The notes beneath the pieces were generated by a model that saw nothing but the letters and a program-made list of their open reading frames with translations, was not told the origin of the DNA and did not search any database. Both the position numbers and the translations under genes were made by a program. Of a DNA stretch of 64,000 nucleotides, positions 24,589-34,138 are shown one piece after another; position 1 is the first letter of the stretch, and the number at the start of each line of letters is the position of its first letter. This DNA is from an uncultured Prevotella sp. (lineage in GTDB: Bacteria; Bacteroidota; Bacteroidia; Bacteroidales; Bacteroidaceae): contig CAKQMS010000001.1 of the NCBI GenBank assembly GCA_934254985.1, forward strand, positions 124,001 to 188,000. Direction: 5' to 3'.

Positions 24589-27276
24589 TTATTTTTTAGT
24601 TAAAGATTCATATATTACTTTTGATGGTACATGCAAGAATGTATCATACTTAACATGCCTCCAAAAATACACTTTTACACAAGACAACAACTCTCTATTA
24701 AATGGTTCATCATTCAATTCCGACTTTATAAGACTACTTATCTTTGAAAGTACATTTTTAAGTTTTTCGACTTCTCTACATCCATTACCTACATATTTTT
24801 TAAATATGCGTCGAGCAACTTCCTTAGCCAACACCCTACGATTGTAATCACAGCTTGCTTGACAATATGGACACAATTTACATTCGGGATAAGGACGCAG
24901 TTTATCTGCTTTATCATTCCAGTAAGTTGAAAGTTGACGAATGCCATCATCAGACAGAGATATGCTAATATTATTATCCAGACGATAATCTGGTGTTATT
25001 ATTTCCTCAGGCTCATCTAAGCGATTAAAAAATAAGAATGCTTCACCTGGTTTAAGTTTGGCTAATCGATTGAGTTGCAAATCACTCATACTTGTAGAAT
25101 CTGCCAATATTTCCTTGTCTTGCTTTTCCACCAATCTAAAGGCAACTTTAATATCTGTCAAAGCAACTATATCTATACCCACCTTGCGTGGAGACTGGTC
25201 GGCAATTGCCATTCCAACTCCATAAGAACGTATTTCAGCAAGCATACGCTTGACCAAACCTTGCGCAACAGCAGCAGGATTTGCCGAACCTTCACCGCCA
25301 GAATTAGTATCAGCATCCAACAACACATGTGCCTCTTCCAACAATATAAAGTTGCGCAGTCCTCCTTCACCTATATAATTGGCATTAACATAAGATAAAA
25401 TAGAAAGAAGTAATAAAGCTATTAGCAAAGCTTTCTGATCTGAATTCTCGATTGCCGCCAACTCGATGACTGTAGGTTTAGATAACAAATCATCTATTGG
25501 TATAGAGAAATAGTTATCAAACAAATTCACGAGGCTTTTCAATCGTACTACACCTGCACGACCAATATTCCTTGCATCTCCTGTGTAACCTATCTCTGCA
25601 AAGGTTTCTTGGAAGCATTTTACAAAATCTACAATATTAAATACACGCCCTTTATCCGCTACCGTATATGAGTCCAACCACTTAAAATCAGAATAACAAT
25701 TATTGATTGCATCCTCAAAAATCTTGTCCAAAGGAGTCGACATAGATACACCTGCAGCAAAAGCAGTCTTCAATGTTGACTTGTAGGTTTCCAAACGTAC
25801 ATTCTTTGGGGGAACAAAAGGATTAAAAACAAAAGGCGATATAAAATTTTTACCTGGAGTAAAGACCTGTAAATCAGGAATACTTTGCACTAATGACCTA
25901 TATTCATTTTTTGCAGGTTCTATAACTAAAAATGGTATATGATGCTTTTTCCAAAGACGATCTAACAATCCAACAGAAAAGGTTGTCTTTCCAGAGCCTG
26001 GTGTACCAACAATAAGCATATGCTTGGCCAAATCTTTAAGCGAAAGTCCAATAACATCATTTGTTGAAGCACGTAACTTTCCTAATTGCAAATCACCAGA
26101 ATTAATCAGATTTTTGGAATAGGTACGACTATTTTTAGCAGCCTCATTCACATAATATCCAGCATTAATTCTGTCACTTCCTATTGGTAATCTAAAGAAA
26201 GATACTGCTTCCTCTGCCGTTATGACATAAGGGAAACGATAAAACGCAGGAGAAACAACCCCACTATTCCATAATGCTACTTTTCGTTCACGATTGCAAA
26301 TAATATCATTTGCCACCCATGGCAAAGTGAAGATATTTTCTGTACTTGTACCAAATTCATTAGTGGCAAGAGATACAAAATTCAAATTAGGGCTTTGACC
26401 TTTAGTTGTACCCAATTGTCCTAAAGTCCTTGTCGCAATGCCAGCTATCTCGTCCTTATTAGCCCATACCAATATATTGTAGTTAAAAAGTGCTCTACTT
26501 TTATTATCGTTATAATAATGATAAACAGCAGCAATTCGATCGGCAGAAGAGATACTGACATTGCCAATTTGCCCATCATTAACTCCTCGATTAAGCATAC
26601 TGATATTTTGGTTTACTTGACTCAGTTCAGCAAGTTCCTCCTGGCTATAATAAGTAGGCATTAATTGGAATGACACTGCACAATAAGGATATTCTATCAA
26701 AACATTTGCAATGCGATCTAATTCAGGATAATCAAAAGGTAAAGTGTCAAAAGCATAACAAGCTGGAAAATAAGAATTCTGTAAATCTTCGATACGCTCG
26801 TCTTTAACAATTGCTTTCATTTCATGGTTGACCATCAAATTAGAACATAATGAAGAATATTCGTCTAAGTCAACCTGTTCGAACTCATATTTTCCACTTT
26901 TAAGAGTTGCCTTCAAAATATTAGCAAAAGTGTTTTGTAAAGTTTTACTCTGTTGCTCGTCTTGATATATACACCTAACAGAACAATACAAATCAACACT
27001 TGCTTGATAAGGCTGATTTTCCACAGGCTTTGAAATCCATGAAATGTCAAAAGAGACATCAACAACCTTTTGCAACTGTACATATAAGTCCTTGTATTGT
27101 TGATAAACCTCTGTCAACATACCGACCATATCCCTACCAGCTTGTTCTATTGTCAATTGTTGTCCTTGCACAGAATCATTTTCCGAAAGAATCGAGATAT
27201 GTGGAATACTTGTTATATGGAATACCGTAAGGCAAATATATTCACCACTATTAATTCTAATTGTACTTTCCATCAT
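24589..27276 (-). CDS. HerA/DUF87-type P-loop ATPase with a C-terminal Cys cluster
   Basis: This 895-residue protein has a large N-terminal region (~1-400) of unrecognised fold and a HerA/FtsK-like ATPase core. Walker A is GTPGSGKT at residues 424-431, followed by LVIEPAKNEYRSL; Walker B is FILLEEAH at 643-650; the motif GVGMAIADQSP at 686-696 is typical of HerA ATPases. A Cys cluster CKLCPYCQASC at 799-809 probably binds zinc or an iron-sulfur cluster. HerA relatives form hexamers that move DNA or proteins. No NurA, Sir2 or nuclease gene is beside it; the partners here are an acidic repeat protein and membrane-linked SPFH and zinc-ribbon proteins. Confidence 0.85.
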   Translation of the reverse strand: MMESTIRINSGEYICLTVFHITSIPHISILSENDSVQGQQLTIEQAGRDMVGMLTEVYQQYKDLYVQLQKVVDVSFDISWISKPVENQPYQASVDLYCSVRCIYQDEQQSKTLQNTFANILKATLKSGKYEFEQVDLDEYSSLCSNLMVNHEMKAIVKDERIEDLQNSYFPACYAFDTLPFDYPELDRIANVLIEYPYCAVSFQLMPTYYSQEELAELSQVNQNISMLNRGVNDGQIGNVSISSADRIAAVYHYYNDNKSRALFNYNILVWANKDEIAGIATRTLGQLGTTKGQSPNLNFVSLATNEFGTSTENIFTLPWVANDIICNRERKVALWNSGVVSPAFYRFPYVITAEEAVSFFRLPIGSDRINAGYYVNEAAKNSRTYSKNLINSGDLQLGKLRASTNDVIGLSLKDLAKHMLIVGTPGSGKTTFSVGLLDRLWKKHHIPFLVIEPAKNEYRSLVQSIPDLQVFTPGKNFISPFVFNPFVPPKNVRLETYKSTLKTAFAAGVSMSTPLDKIFEDAINNCYSDFKWLDSYTVADKGRVFNIVDFVKCFQETFAEIGYTGDARNIGRAGVVRLKSLVNLFDNYFSIPIDDLLSKPTVIELAAIENSDQKALLIALLLLSILSYVNANYIGEGGLRNFILLEEAHVLLDADTNSGGEGSANPAAVAQGLVKRMLAEIRSYGVGMAIADQSPRKVGIDIVALTDIKVAFRLVEKQDKEILADSTSMSDLQLNRLAKLKPGEAFLFFNRLDEPEEIITPDYRLDNNISISLSDDGIRQLSTYWNDKADKLRPYPECKLCPYCQASCDYNRRVLAKEVARRIFKKYVGNGCREVEKLKNVLSKISSLIKSELNDEPFNRELLSCVKVYFWRHVKYDTFLHVPSKVIYESLTKK

Positions 27277-27285
27277 TATGAATTT

Positions 27286-28038
27286 TTAGAAATCAGTTCG
27301 TTTTTCAAGCATATTTTTGGGTATATATGCAGTAAACAGAGTTCCAACCCCTGAAATGACAACACCAACTCTAGTGTGCCCTTTGATTCTGCAGACAAAA
27401 CCTTCCAAGCCTGCAAACTTGCCAGCAACTATCTTAACAACACAATTCATCTCAAAGTTCATATTGTCGTCTGCTATAAATAGTTTATTATCATCATTGA
27501 CTTCATTCCATCTAATGAAGCTATTCATTTGTTGCTCAGGTATCACCAAAGGCTTGATACCATTTTTACCAATTTTCTTTCCTGTTTCATCCTTGTGGGG
27601 CACATAATAATGATGAAAGAAGTCAAGTTCGCCTTTCCCTACATAATGTTTCATTTCTGTCTCAGTGCTCTTAACAAACAGGAAATTGGGAATCAAGGAC
27701 ACTTGCTTGGTTTTGCGCTTGCCATTTAGGATACAGCATTTTTCTTTCATTGGCAAGAAGACCTCAATTCCTTTTGCCTCAAGAAAAAATTTAGCTTTCT
27801 GTTCTTGTCCATACGCTGCCCTCATCAAAAACCAAACCGCCTCTTCTACATTGTCTGTAGAAGAGGCGGCAGATATATTATTTAGAGTACTATGAGCACT
27901 CTGTTTTGGCATATAGTTGGGGGTCACCCCATTATGAATACTATGGGGAGACGTGGAGACTTTTGATACACCACTATTCAGAGAGTTTACTCCGTTATTT
28001 TGTCCTTTACACAAAGAGACAGACCTTTTATTAGGCAT
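27286..28038 (-). CDS. UpxY/NusG-like transcription antiterminator
   Basis: This 250-residue protein has a NusG-type N-terminal domain starting near residue 68 (EEAVWFLMRAAYGQEQKAKFF), and a KOW-type C-terminal domain (NCVVKIVAGKFAGLEGFVCR) near residue 198. The first ~65 residues are Ser/Asn-rich and probably disordered. UpxY proteins let RNA polymerase read through the leader of their own, usually capsule, operon. Here the gene heads a different kind of operon, nine bases ahead of the HerA-type ATPase, behind a leader of about 320 bases. It probably acts in cis on that operon. Confidence 0.85.
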   Translation of the reverse strand: MPNKRSVSLCKGQNNGVNSLNSGVSKVSTSPHSIHNGVTPNYMPKQSAHSTLNNISAASSTDNVEEAVWFLMRAAYGQEQKAKFFLEAKGIEVFLPMKEKCCILNGKRKTKQVSLIPNFLFVKSTETEMKHYVGKGELDFFHHYYVPHKDETGKKIGKNGIKPLVIPEQQMNSFIRWNEVNDDNKLFIADDNMNFEMNCVVKIVAGKFAGLEGFVCRIKGHTRVGVVISGVGTLFTAYIPKNMLEKRTDF

Positions 28039-28366
28039 ATAGATAGACTATTATAACATAAAAAAGAAAAAGCGGGGATCATGCCTAGTTACCCATTCTA
28101 CAAACTGAGGTCCTGAGATTACCCATCATCGTTGAATGAGCAACCACAGACCCCACGCCGATATGAATTATATATACGAAGATATAATCATACAACGTGA
28201 CATCTGCTAGTTGCCATGTTCTTGACGATGATTTGAAATTTCTCAGGTTTCAGTTTGTCATGAACTAGCGCGTAGCAAACGCCCTTCCAAATTTACATTG
28301 TCCCCATTCCCTTGCTGAATCCGACATTTTTAATGCATTCTTCAGCTATCGGCATGAGTACAATAG
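28039..28366 (-). promoter_or_regulatory. Long leader of the six-gene operon with a possible attenuator
   Basis: About 320 transcribed bases precede the antiterminator gene. Near the 3' end, minus-strand GCGTGGGGTC (28149-28158) can pair with GATCCCCGC (28072-28080), followed immediately by a T-tract (TTTTTCTTTTTT, 28060-28071). This looks like a long-loop terminator placed before the coding region. The octamer ATGGGTAA occurs twice within it. No convincing protein-coding gene is seen. Such a leader is what an UpxY-type protein would act on, but its function is inferred. Confidence 0.5.
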
Positions 28367-28397
28367 CAAAAGTACAACAAATATATATAACTTCAAA
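28367..28397 (-). promoter_or_regulatory. Consensus promoter of the six-gene operon
   Basis: On the minus strand TTTG (28397-28394), a 19-base spacer and TACTTTTG (28374-28367) match the Bacteroidota promoter consensus exactly. The predicted transcription start is near 28360. Confidence 0.8.
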
Positions 28398-28555
28398 ACT
28401 TTTTTTGTTTTTTTTTCAAACAAAGATAAAAAACATATAACTACACCGACGCTTTTCAATATTTATTTCCAACTTCACATCGTTCTGCAATTCTCAGAAT
28501 CTGTTGCATGCATAGATATTAGATGACATACAAACATAATACTAACACACATACA

Positions 28556-28594
28556 AACAAAAAGGTGGGACAGGTCTCACGACCACCCCACCTT
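28556..28594 (-). terminator. Terminator of the efflux/lpxA operon
   Basis: On the minus strand AAGGTGGG and CCCACCTT close a stem that includes an inner GGTC/GACC pairing and is followed by TTTTTG. It lies about 40 bases past the lpxA-like stop codon. Confidence 0.85.
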
Positions 28595-28636
28595 GAGAAC
28601 AGAGTAAAATGTATAGGAAAAATACTGTTTACTTGT

Positions 28637-29416
28637 TTAGAGCTTGGAAATAATACCAAGCTTTGTTTCACGAATGAACTTAACGATATTCTGAATCTCA
28701 GGACCATCAGGTACCTGGTCAACAACCTGGTTGACAGCATCGAATACGCTTGTTTGTCCATGGAACACCAGACGATAAGCATTTGCTATGTGTGCAATCA
28801 CCTTTTCGTCTACACCGTAGTTGCGAAGTACGGTACTGTTTACACCACCGTAGCGTACAGGGTTGTCGGTAGCTACGATGAATGGAGGCACATCCCTGCT
28901 AAAGCGAGTACCACTCTGAATCATAGCGGCATCGCCCACACGAGCGCCAGGGTTAGCGATAACGCCAGAAGAGAAGATGATGCGGTCGCCAATGATGCAG
29001 TCGCCAGCAATCTTTGTACCATAGCCAAAGACATTCATCTGACCAACCTTGGTGTCGTGAGAGATATGAACGCCCTCCATGAGGAAGTTACGGTCGCCGA
29101 TGACAGTCTGACCATCAGAGAATGTAGCACGGTTGATAACAACATTCTCGCGAATGATATTCTCGTCGCCAATGATAAGCTGCGAAGCATCACCACGATA
29201 GTTGAAGTCTTGAGGCTCAGCACCAAGCACGGTATTCTGGAACACCTTGTTGCCCTTGCCCAAGCGAGTGCCGTTCATTATGCTAACGTAAGGATAGATG
29301 ATACAGTTGTCGCCTATCACAACGTCGTCTTCGATATATGCGAAAGGATAAATAGTAACATTGTTACCAATCTTCGCCTTTGGGCTTACACAAGCCTTGT
29401 CACTAATATTGCTCAT
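28637..29416 (-). CDS. lpxA: LpxA-family acyl-ACP:UDP-GlcNAc O-acyltransferase
   Basis: The 259-residue protein is a left-handed beta-helix acyltransferase with hexapeptide repeats (IGNNVTIYPFAYIEDDVVIG and many others). Family-diagnostic parts are AEPQDFNYRGD, ENVVINRATF and EGVHISHD, whose His pair includes the catalytic His of LpxA. LpxA adds the first acyl chain of lipid A. It follows the efflux outer-membrane gene by 15 bases and is the last gene of that operon, an unusual place for a lipid A gene, so it may be a second LpxA paralogue rather than the housekeeping copy. Later hexapeptide positions read AGD where E. coli has AGH. Confidence 0.85.
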   Translation of the reverse strand: MSNISDKACVSPKAKIGNNVTIYPFAYIEDDVVIGDNCIIYPYVSIMNGTRLGKGNKVFQNTVLGAEPQDFNYRGDASQLIIGDENIIRENVVINRATFSDGQTVIGDRNFLMEGVHISHDTKVGQMNVFGYGTKIAGDCIIGDRIIFSSGVIANPGARVGDAAMIQSGTRFSRDVPPFIVATDNPVRYGGVNSTVLRNYGVDEKVIAHIANAYRLVFHGQTSVFDAVNQVVDQVPDGPEIQNIVKFIRETKLGIISKL

Positions 29417-29431
29417 AATGTGATTGTTTTA

Positions 29432-30820
29432 TTATTTCGTACCACCTCCAAGAGCAGAGTATAGACTAACTACAGCCTGCATCTTATAGAAGTCGTCGGT
29501 GACCTTAGAAATTTGGGCATTGAGAAGGTTTGCCTGAGCGCTGATAACCTCGAGGTATGTTGTACCGCTGCTCATATAGAGCTGACGAGTATCTTCAACA
29601 TTCTTTGTATAGAGGTCGATGTTCTTTGCATCATACTCAGACTTCTCAGAATAAGTGTTGTAGCTTACGAGAGCGTTGCCAACCTCATTACCTGCCTTGA
29701 ACACAGCATTCTGCCAGCTATTGAAAGCCTGCTCCTGCTGAGCCTTTGCAACCTTCAAGCCTGCGATAAGCTGACCATTAGCAAAGATAGGCTGAGTAAG
29801 GCTACCAACAGCAGATAGCAACCACTTACCAGGATTAACGATGCCAGCACCTGCACTATTAGTATATGTGGCAGCACCAGAAATCTTGATGCTTGGATAG
29901 AAGCGGCTACGGGCAGTCTGCACATCGTGGAAGCAAGCAGCGAGCTTCATTTCTGCAGCATGGACATCAGGACGATTGTTCAAAAGCTGAATGCCAACAC
30001 CTGTGCTAAACTCAGTAGGCAACTGCTGAGCATCTATAGTAGAACGCTTAATCTGCTGACCTGGCTGATTAAGGAGAAGGCAGAGAGAATTCTCTGTTTC
30101 ACGAATCTGACGATTCATATCAGCAGCCTGCGATTTAACAGAATAGTAGCTTGCTTCAGCGCTCTGAACACTTGTAGAGCGTGCGCGACCATACTGCATC
30201 TGCAGAGCCATCATATCCCAAGTCTCCTTTGTTATCTTCTCCATCTCGTCGAGGATTTCCTTCTGGCGGTCGAGCATCAAGAGAGTATAGTATAGGTTTG
30301 CTACACCAGTAACAATCTGACTCTTCACTGCCATCTGATAATCCCTTGTAGCGAGGAGCTGCATCTGAGCATTACGCTTTACAGAAAGCAGATTGCCGAA
30401 GAGGTCGACACTCCAGCTTGCAGCCACTGGCAACTGATAAGTCTTAGAAGTCTTGGCGCCATCCCATGACGAGAGAGTACCCTGAGGGTTGATAGCAACA
30501 GAAGGCAAGAACGCAAGTTTAGATATCAAGAGTGTAGACTCTATCATCTTAACATTGAGAGCCGCATTCTGCAAGTCAACATTCTTTTCCAAAGCCTGCT
30601 GGATAAGAGCCTGAAGCTGAGGGTCGGTGAAGACGCTCTGCCAAGGCAGATTACCGAAGCTTGTGGTGTCGTTGACAGCAAGAGTGTCTGTATTAGATAC
30701 AGCATCGCGGATGATGCCCTTAGTATCTATATTGTCAGGACGCTCATACTTATTGTAGAGTCCGCAGCTGCTCATCAAAGCAGCTGCCGACAATAGTGTT
30801 ATTATTTGTTTCTTGTTCAT
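29432..30820 (-). CDS. Outer-membrane efflux lipoprotein, TolC/NodT family
   Basis: This 462-residue protein forms the outer-membrane channel of the RND pump. A lipoprotein signal (MNKKQIITLLSAAALMSSCG) with lipobox MSSC predicts lipidation at Cys19. Two long outer-membrane-efflux repeats with helical barrel segments follow, including the family-typical LLNNRPDVHAAEMKLAACFHDVQTARSRFYP written here in two parts: LLNNRPDVHAAEMKL and ACFHDVQTARSRFYP. I chose the ATG at 30820; the in-frame TTG upstream adds three residues. It starts 10 bases after the pump gene. Confidence 0.92.
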   Translation of the reverse strand: MNKKQIITLLSAAALMSSCGLYNKYERPDNIDTKGIIRDAVSNTDTLAVNDTTSFGNLPWQSVFTDPQLQALIQQALEKNVDLQNAALNVKMIESTLLISKLAFLPSVAINPQGTLSSWDGAKTSKTYQLPVAASWSVDLFGNLLSVKRNAQMQLLATRDYQMAVKSQIVTGVANLYYTLLMLDRQKEILDEMEKITKETWDMMALQMQYGRARSTSVQSAEASYYSVKSQAADMNRQIRETENSLCLLLNQPGQQIKRSTIDAQQLPTEFSTGVGIQLLNNRPDVHAAEMKLAACFHDVQTARSRFYPSIKISGAATYTNSAGAGIVNPGKWLLSAVGSLTQPIFANGQLIAGLKVAKAQQEQAFNSWQNAVFKAGNEVGNALVSYNTYSEKSEYDAKNIDLYTKNVEDTRQLYMSSGTTYLEVISAQANLLNAQISKVTDDFYKMQAVVSLYSALGGGTK

Positions 30821-30830
30821 GGTGTTCAAA

Positions 30831-33800
30831 CTATTTCTTTCCGATAGGATGTGTATACTGCAACAACTCTGTATCTACCTGTGCGTTGTCATCATCAAAC
30901 TCTATAGGCTTAACCTTCTCCTGTAGCCACTGGAATACAGCGAACAAAGCAGGCACGATGAAGAGCTGACAGAGAGTACCGATGAGCATACCGCCTACGG
31001 CAGCAGCACCAAGAGTCTGGTTACCATTCTTACCTACACCAGATGCAAACATCAATGGCAACAAACCGATGATCATAGCCAAAGAAGTCATCAAGATAGG
31101 ACGCAGACGAGCACCTGCACCAAGGATGGCAGAATAGCGTATCGCCATACCCGTTCTACGACGCTCAAGGGCAAACTGTACGATAAGGATGGCATTCTTT
31201 GCCAACAAACCGATAAGCATGATGAGCGCAATCTGCATGTAGATGTCGTTAGAGTGACCGAAGAGGTTGGTGAAGATAAACGCTCCAGCCAAACCGAATG
31301 GTATTGAGAGGATAACCGCCAACGGAAGGATGTAGCTCTCATACTGTGCCGACAAAATCAAGTATACGAATACCAAACAGAGGGCGAAGATGATAGCTGT
31401 AGAGTCGCTTGACTCCTGCTCCGAACGTGTCATACCAGAATAATCGAGACCATAACCGGTAGGAAGCACCTGTGCTGCAACTTCCTCAACAGCCTGAAGA
31501 GCCTGACCTGAAGAATAGCCTGTTGCTGCAGTAGCATTGACATTGATACAGGTGAAGAGGTTGAAACGGTTGACGTTAGATGGACCATATACACGGCGCA
31601 AAGAGCAATACTCGCTGATAGGAGCCATGCCCGCAGGGGTGCGCACATATATATTGGTAAGAGTTGCTGGGTTCTTACGGCTGTCTACAGTTCCCTGAAT
31701 CATTACACGGTAGAGCTTACCGTATGAGTTGAAGTTGGAAGCATAAAGACCACCATAATATCCCTGAAGTGTAGACAATACTGTCTGAGGGCTGATGCCA
31801 TTCTGCTTACACTTAGCAACATCAACATCCACCATATACTGAGGATAGTTAGGGTTGTAAGAAGTCATAGCAGTAGCAATCTCAGGACGCTTGTTAAGCT
31901 CTGCAAGATAGTTCTTAGTAATCTCGAAGAACTTGTTAAGGTCGCCACCAGTCTTATCCTGCATAGAGAATGTGATACCGTTGGTAGCACCGAAACCGCT
32001 AATCATAGGTGGTGCGAACGCCAAGATCTGAGCATCCTTGATTTCGGCAGTCTGCTTATAGATCATACCGAGCACCGATTTATACGACATAGGGTTGACG
32101 AAGAATCGCATGATACCATCGCCCTGCCACAAACCAGAGAGGTTGTAGAAGAAACCAGCTGGACGCTCTTCGAACGACTTAAGCTTAACGATGAAGGTAG
32201 CCTGGTCGGAACCCTGACCAGCGATAAAGTTGTAACCAAGCAACTGCTCACGGTTCTTAATCGCAGGGTTGTCAGCAAGCATCTTGTCAATTTGGTCGAT
32301 GACAACCTTTGTACGCTCTTGGCTTGTACCAGGAGCCATAGAAACAGTACAGAAGATAACACCTGTATCCTCATCAGGCACAAGACCAGTCTTGGTGGTA
32401 GCCATAGTTACACACATAGCGAGGATACCCACAGCTACAGCAACACCTGCAAGAATACGATGATGGATGACATTAGCCACACCCTTCTTATATTTCTCGA
32501 GAATCTTCTCATACTGATAGTTGAAACCTTCATGGAAACGATCTATCACAGACATCTTCTTCTCGTGCTCACCATCGTGAGGCTTAAGGAAGATGGCACA
32601 AAGAGCTGGTGAAAGAGTCAACGCATTGACAGCTGAGATAAGAATTGACACAGCCATGGTAACACCAAACTCACGATAGAACACACCGCTGGTACCACCC
32701 ATAAATGATACAGGCACGAACACGGCAGCCATAACCAAGGTGATAGAGATGATGGCACCAGTAATCTCGTTCATGGCATCGATAGATGCGGTAAGAGCCG
32801 ACTTATATCCCTGGTCGAGTTTAGCATGCACAGCCTCAACAACCACGATGGCATCGTCGACCACAATGGCAATAGCCAGCAGCAAGGCTGAAAGTACCAG
32901 CAAGTTGATAGAGAAGCCGAATATCCAGAGGAAGAGGAAGGTACCGAGCAACGCTACTGGTACGGCAATCATAGGGATGAGAGTAGAACGGAAGTCCTGC
33001 AAGAAGATGTAAACCACAGCGAACACCAACAACATAGTGATGATGAGGGTGAAGATAACCTCCTCCATAGATGCGAAGAGGAAGTCGGTAACGTCGTAGT
33101 TCAACTTATATTCTACGCCTGGAGGGAACGACTTAGCCTGCTTTTCAAGCTCAGCCTTAACGTCCTTAGCAATCTGTGTAGCGTTAGAACCAGCAATCTG
33201 CTGTACCATACCCATTACAGAAGGACGACCGTTGTTCTTCATACCTACGCTATACATCAAACCACCAAGTTCAACCTTGGCAACGTCTTTCAAACGTAGA
33301 GTCTGACCATTAGCATCGCTGCGAATGATGATATCGCCATACTCCTCAGCAGTCTTCAGACGACCCTTATAGCGCATGGTATATTCGTATGCCATATCGC
33401 TCTGCTCACCAAACTTACCAGGAGCAGCCTCGATATTCTGCTCAGCCAAAGCTGCGCTTACGTCAGAAGGGATGAGGTTGTACTGCTTCATCTTATCAGG
33501 CTGAAGCCATATACGCATAGAATATGTCTTCATACCAGGCGATTGCACAGCACCCACACCGCTAACACGCTTCAATGCAGGAACTACGTTGATATCGTTG
33601 TAGTTGGTAAGGAATTCGTCATCATATCGTCCGTCCTCTGTAGTAAGAGTATACATGATAACGTTAGAAGTCTGCTGCTTGTTTACAGTCACACCAACTC
33701 GAGTTACTTCGGCAGGAAGCAAAGCTTGAGCCTGAGAAACACGGTTCTGAACGTTTACGGCAGCCATATCAGGGTCGGAACCCTGCTTAAAGTATACGGT

Positions 33801-34073
33801 GATAGAAGCCGAACCATCGTTGGTGGCCTGAGAAGTCATGTATGTCATGTTCTCCACACCGTTGATACTCTCCTCAAGAGGAGTGATCACGGAGTTGAGC
33901 ACAGTCTGTGCATCAGCACCGGTATATGTTGTGCGCACCGAAATGGTAGGAGGAGCCACATCAGGATACTGCTCAATAGGGAGCGAGATGATACCGATGG
34001 TACCTAACAGTACGAAGAAGATGGAAACCACCGTCGAAAGTACTGGGCGCTTTATGAAGTTTGTAAATGTCAT
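30831..34073 (-). CDS. RND efflux pump, HAE1/AcrB type
   Basis: The 1080-residue inner-membrane proton antiporter exports hydrophobic compounds through a tripartite complex. It opens with MTFTNFIKRPVLSTVVSIFF, the normal first helix. SLPIEQYPDVAPPTISV is the HAE1 signature, and the proton-relay helix reads AIAIVVDDAIVVVEAV with the Asp pair in helix 4. Two large periplasmic loops and a duplicated six-helix half are present at normal length. A C-terminal tail of ~35 residues is cytoplasmic. The adaptor gene lies upstream and the outer-membrane channel downstream. Confidence 0.96.
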   Translation of the reverse strand: MTFTNFIKRPVLSTVVSIFFVLLGTIGIISLPIEQYPDVAPPTISVRTTYTGADAQTVLNSVITPLEESINGVENMTYMTSQATNDGSASITVYFKQGSDPDMAAVNVQNRVSQAQALLPAEVTRVGVTVNKQQTSNVIMYTLTTEDGRYDDEFLTNYNDINVVPALKRVSGVGAVQSPGMKTYSMRIWLQPDKMKQYNLIPSDVSAALAEQNIEAAPGKFGEQSDMAYEYTMRYKGRLKTAEEYGDIIIRSDANGQTLRLKDVAKVELGGLMYSVGMKNNGRPSVMGMVQQIAGSNATQIAKDVKAELEKQAKSFPPGVEYKLNYDVTDFLFASMEEVIFTLIITMLLVFAVVYIFLQDFRSTLIPMIAVPVALLGTFLFLWIFGFSINLLVLSALLLAIAIVVDDAIVVVEAVHAKLDQGYKSALTASIDAMNEITGAIISITLVMAAVFVPVSFMGGTSGVFYREFGVTMAVSILISAVNALTLSPALCAIFLKPHDGEHEKKMSVIDRFHEGFNYQYEKILEKYKKGVANVIHHRILAGVAVAVGILAMCVTMATTKTGLVPDEDTGVIFCTVSMAPGTSQERTKVVIDQIDKMLADNPAIKNREQLLGYNFIAGQGSDQATFIVKLKSFEERPAGFFYNLSGLWQGDGIMRFFVNPMSYKSVLGMIYKQTAEIKDAQILAFAPPMISGFGATNGITFSMQDKTGGDLNKFFEITKNYLAELNKRPEIATAMTSYNPNYPQYMVDVDVAKCKQNGISPQTVLSTLQGYYGGLYASNFNSYGKLYRVMIQGTVDSRKNPATLTNIYVRTPAGMAPISEYCSLRRVYGPSNVNRFNLFTCINVNATAATGYSSGQALQAVEEVAAQVLPTGYGLDYSGMTRSEQESSDSTAIIFALCLVFVYLILSAQYESYILPLAVILSIPFGLAGAFIFTNLFGHSNDIYMQIALIMLIGLLAKNAILIVQFALERRRTGMAIRYSAILGAGARLRPILMTSLAMIIGLLPLMFASGVGKNGNQTLGAAAVGGMLIGTLCQLFIVPALFAVFQWLQEKVKPIEFDDDNAQVDTELLQYTHPIGKK

Positions 34074-34138
34074 TTGATTTATTATTATATGGTTAGGATT
34101 GAAGATGCAAGAGCTTTAAACACTAAATCATTTTGATT

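Noticed and set aside
28160..28300. Short conserved-looking peptide in the operon leader
   Set aside because: A frame of about 30 codons (ending at the TGA near 28190) is open on the minus strand but has no good start codon, so I treat the region as leader RNA.
28039..28520. Invertible promoter near the UpxY-like gene
   Set aside because: I found no long inverted repeats flanking the promoter and no recombinase gene, so phase variation by inversion is not supported.
28523..29464. 313-codon plus-strand frame opposite the lpxA-like gene
   Set aside because: The minus-strand frame is a clear hexapeptide-repeat acyltransferase, and the plus-strand product shows only a mirror of those repeats.
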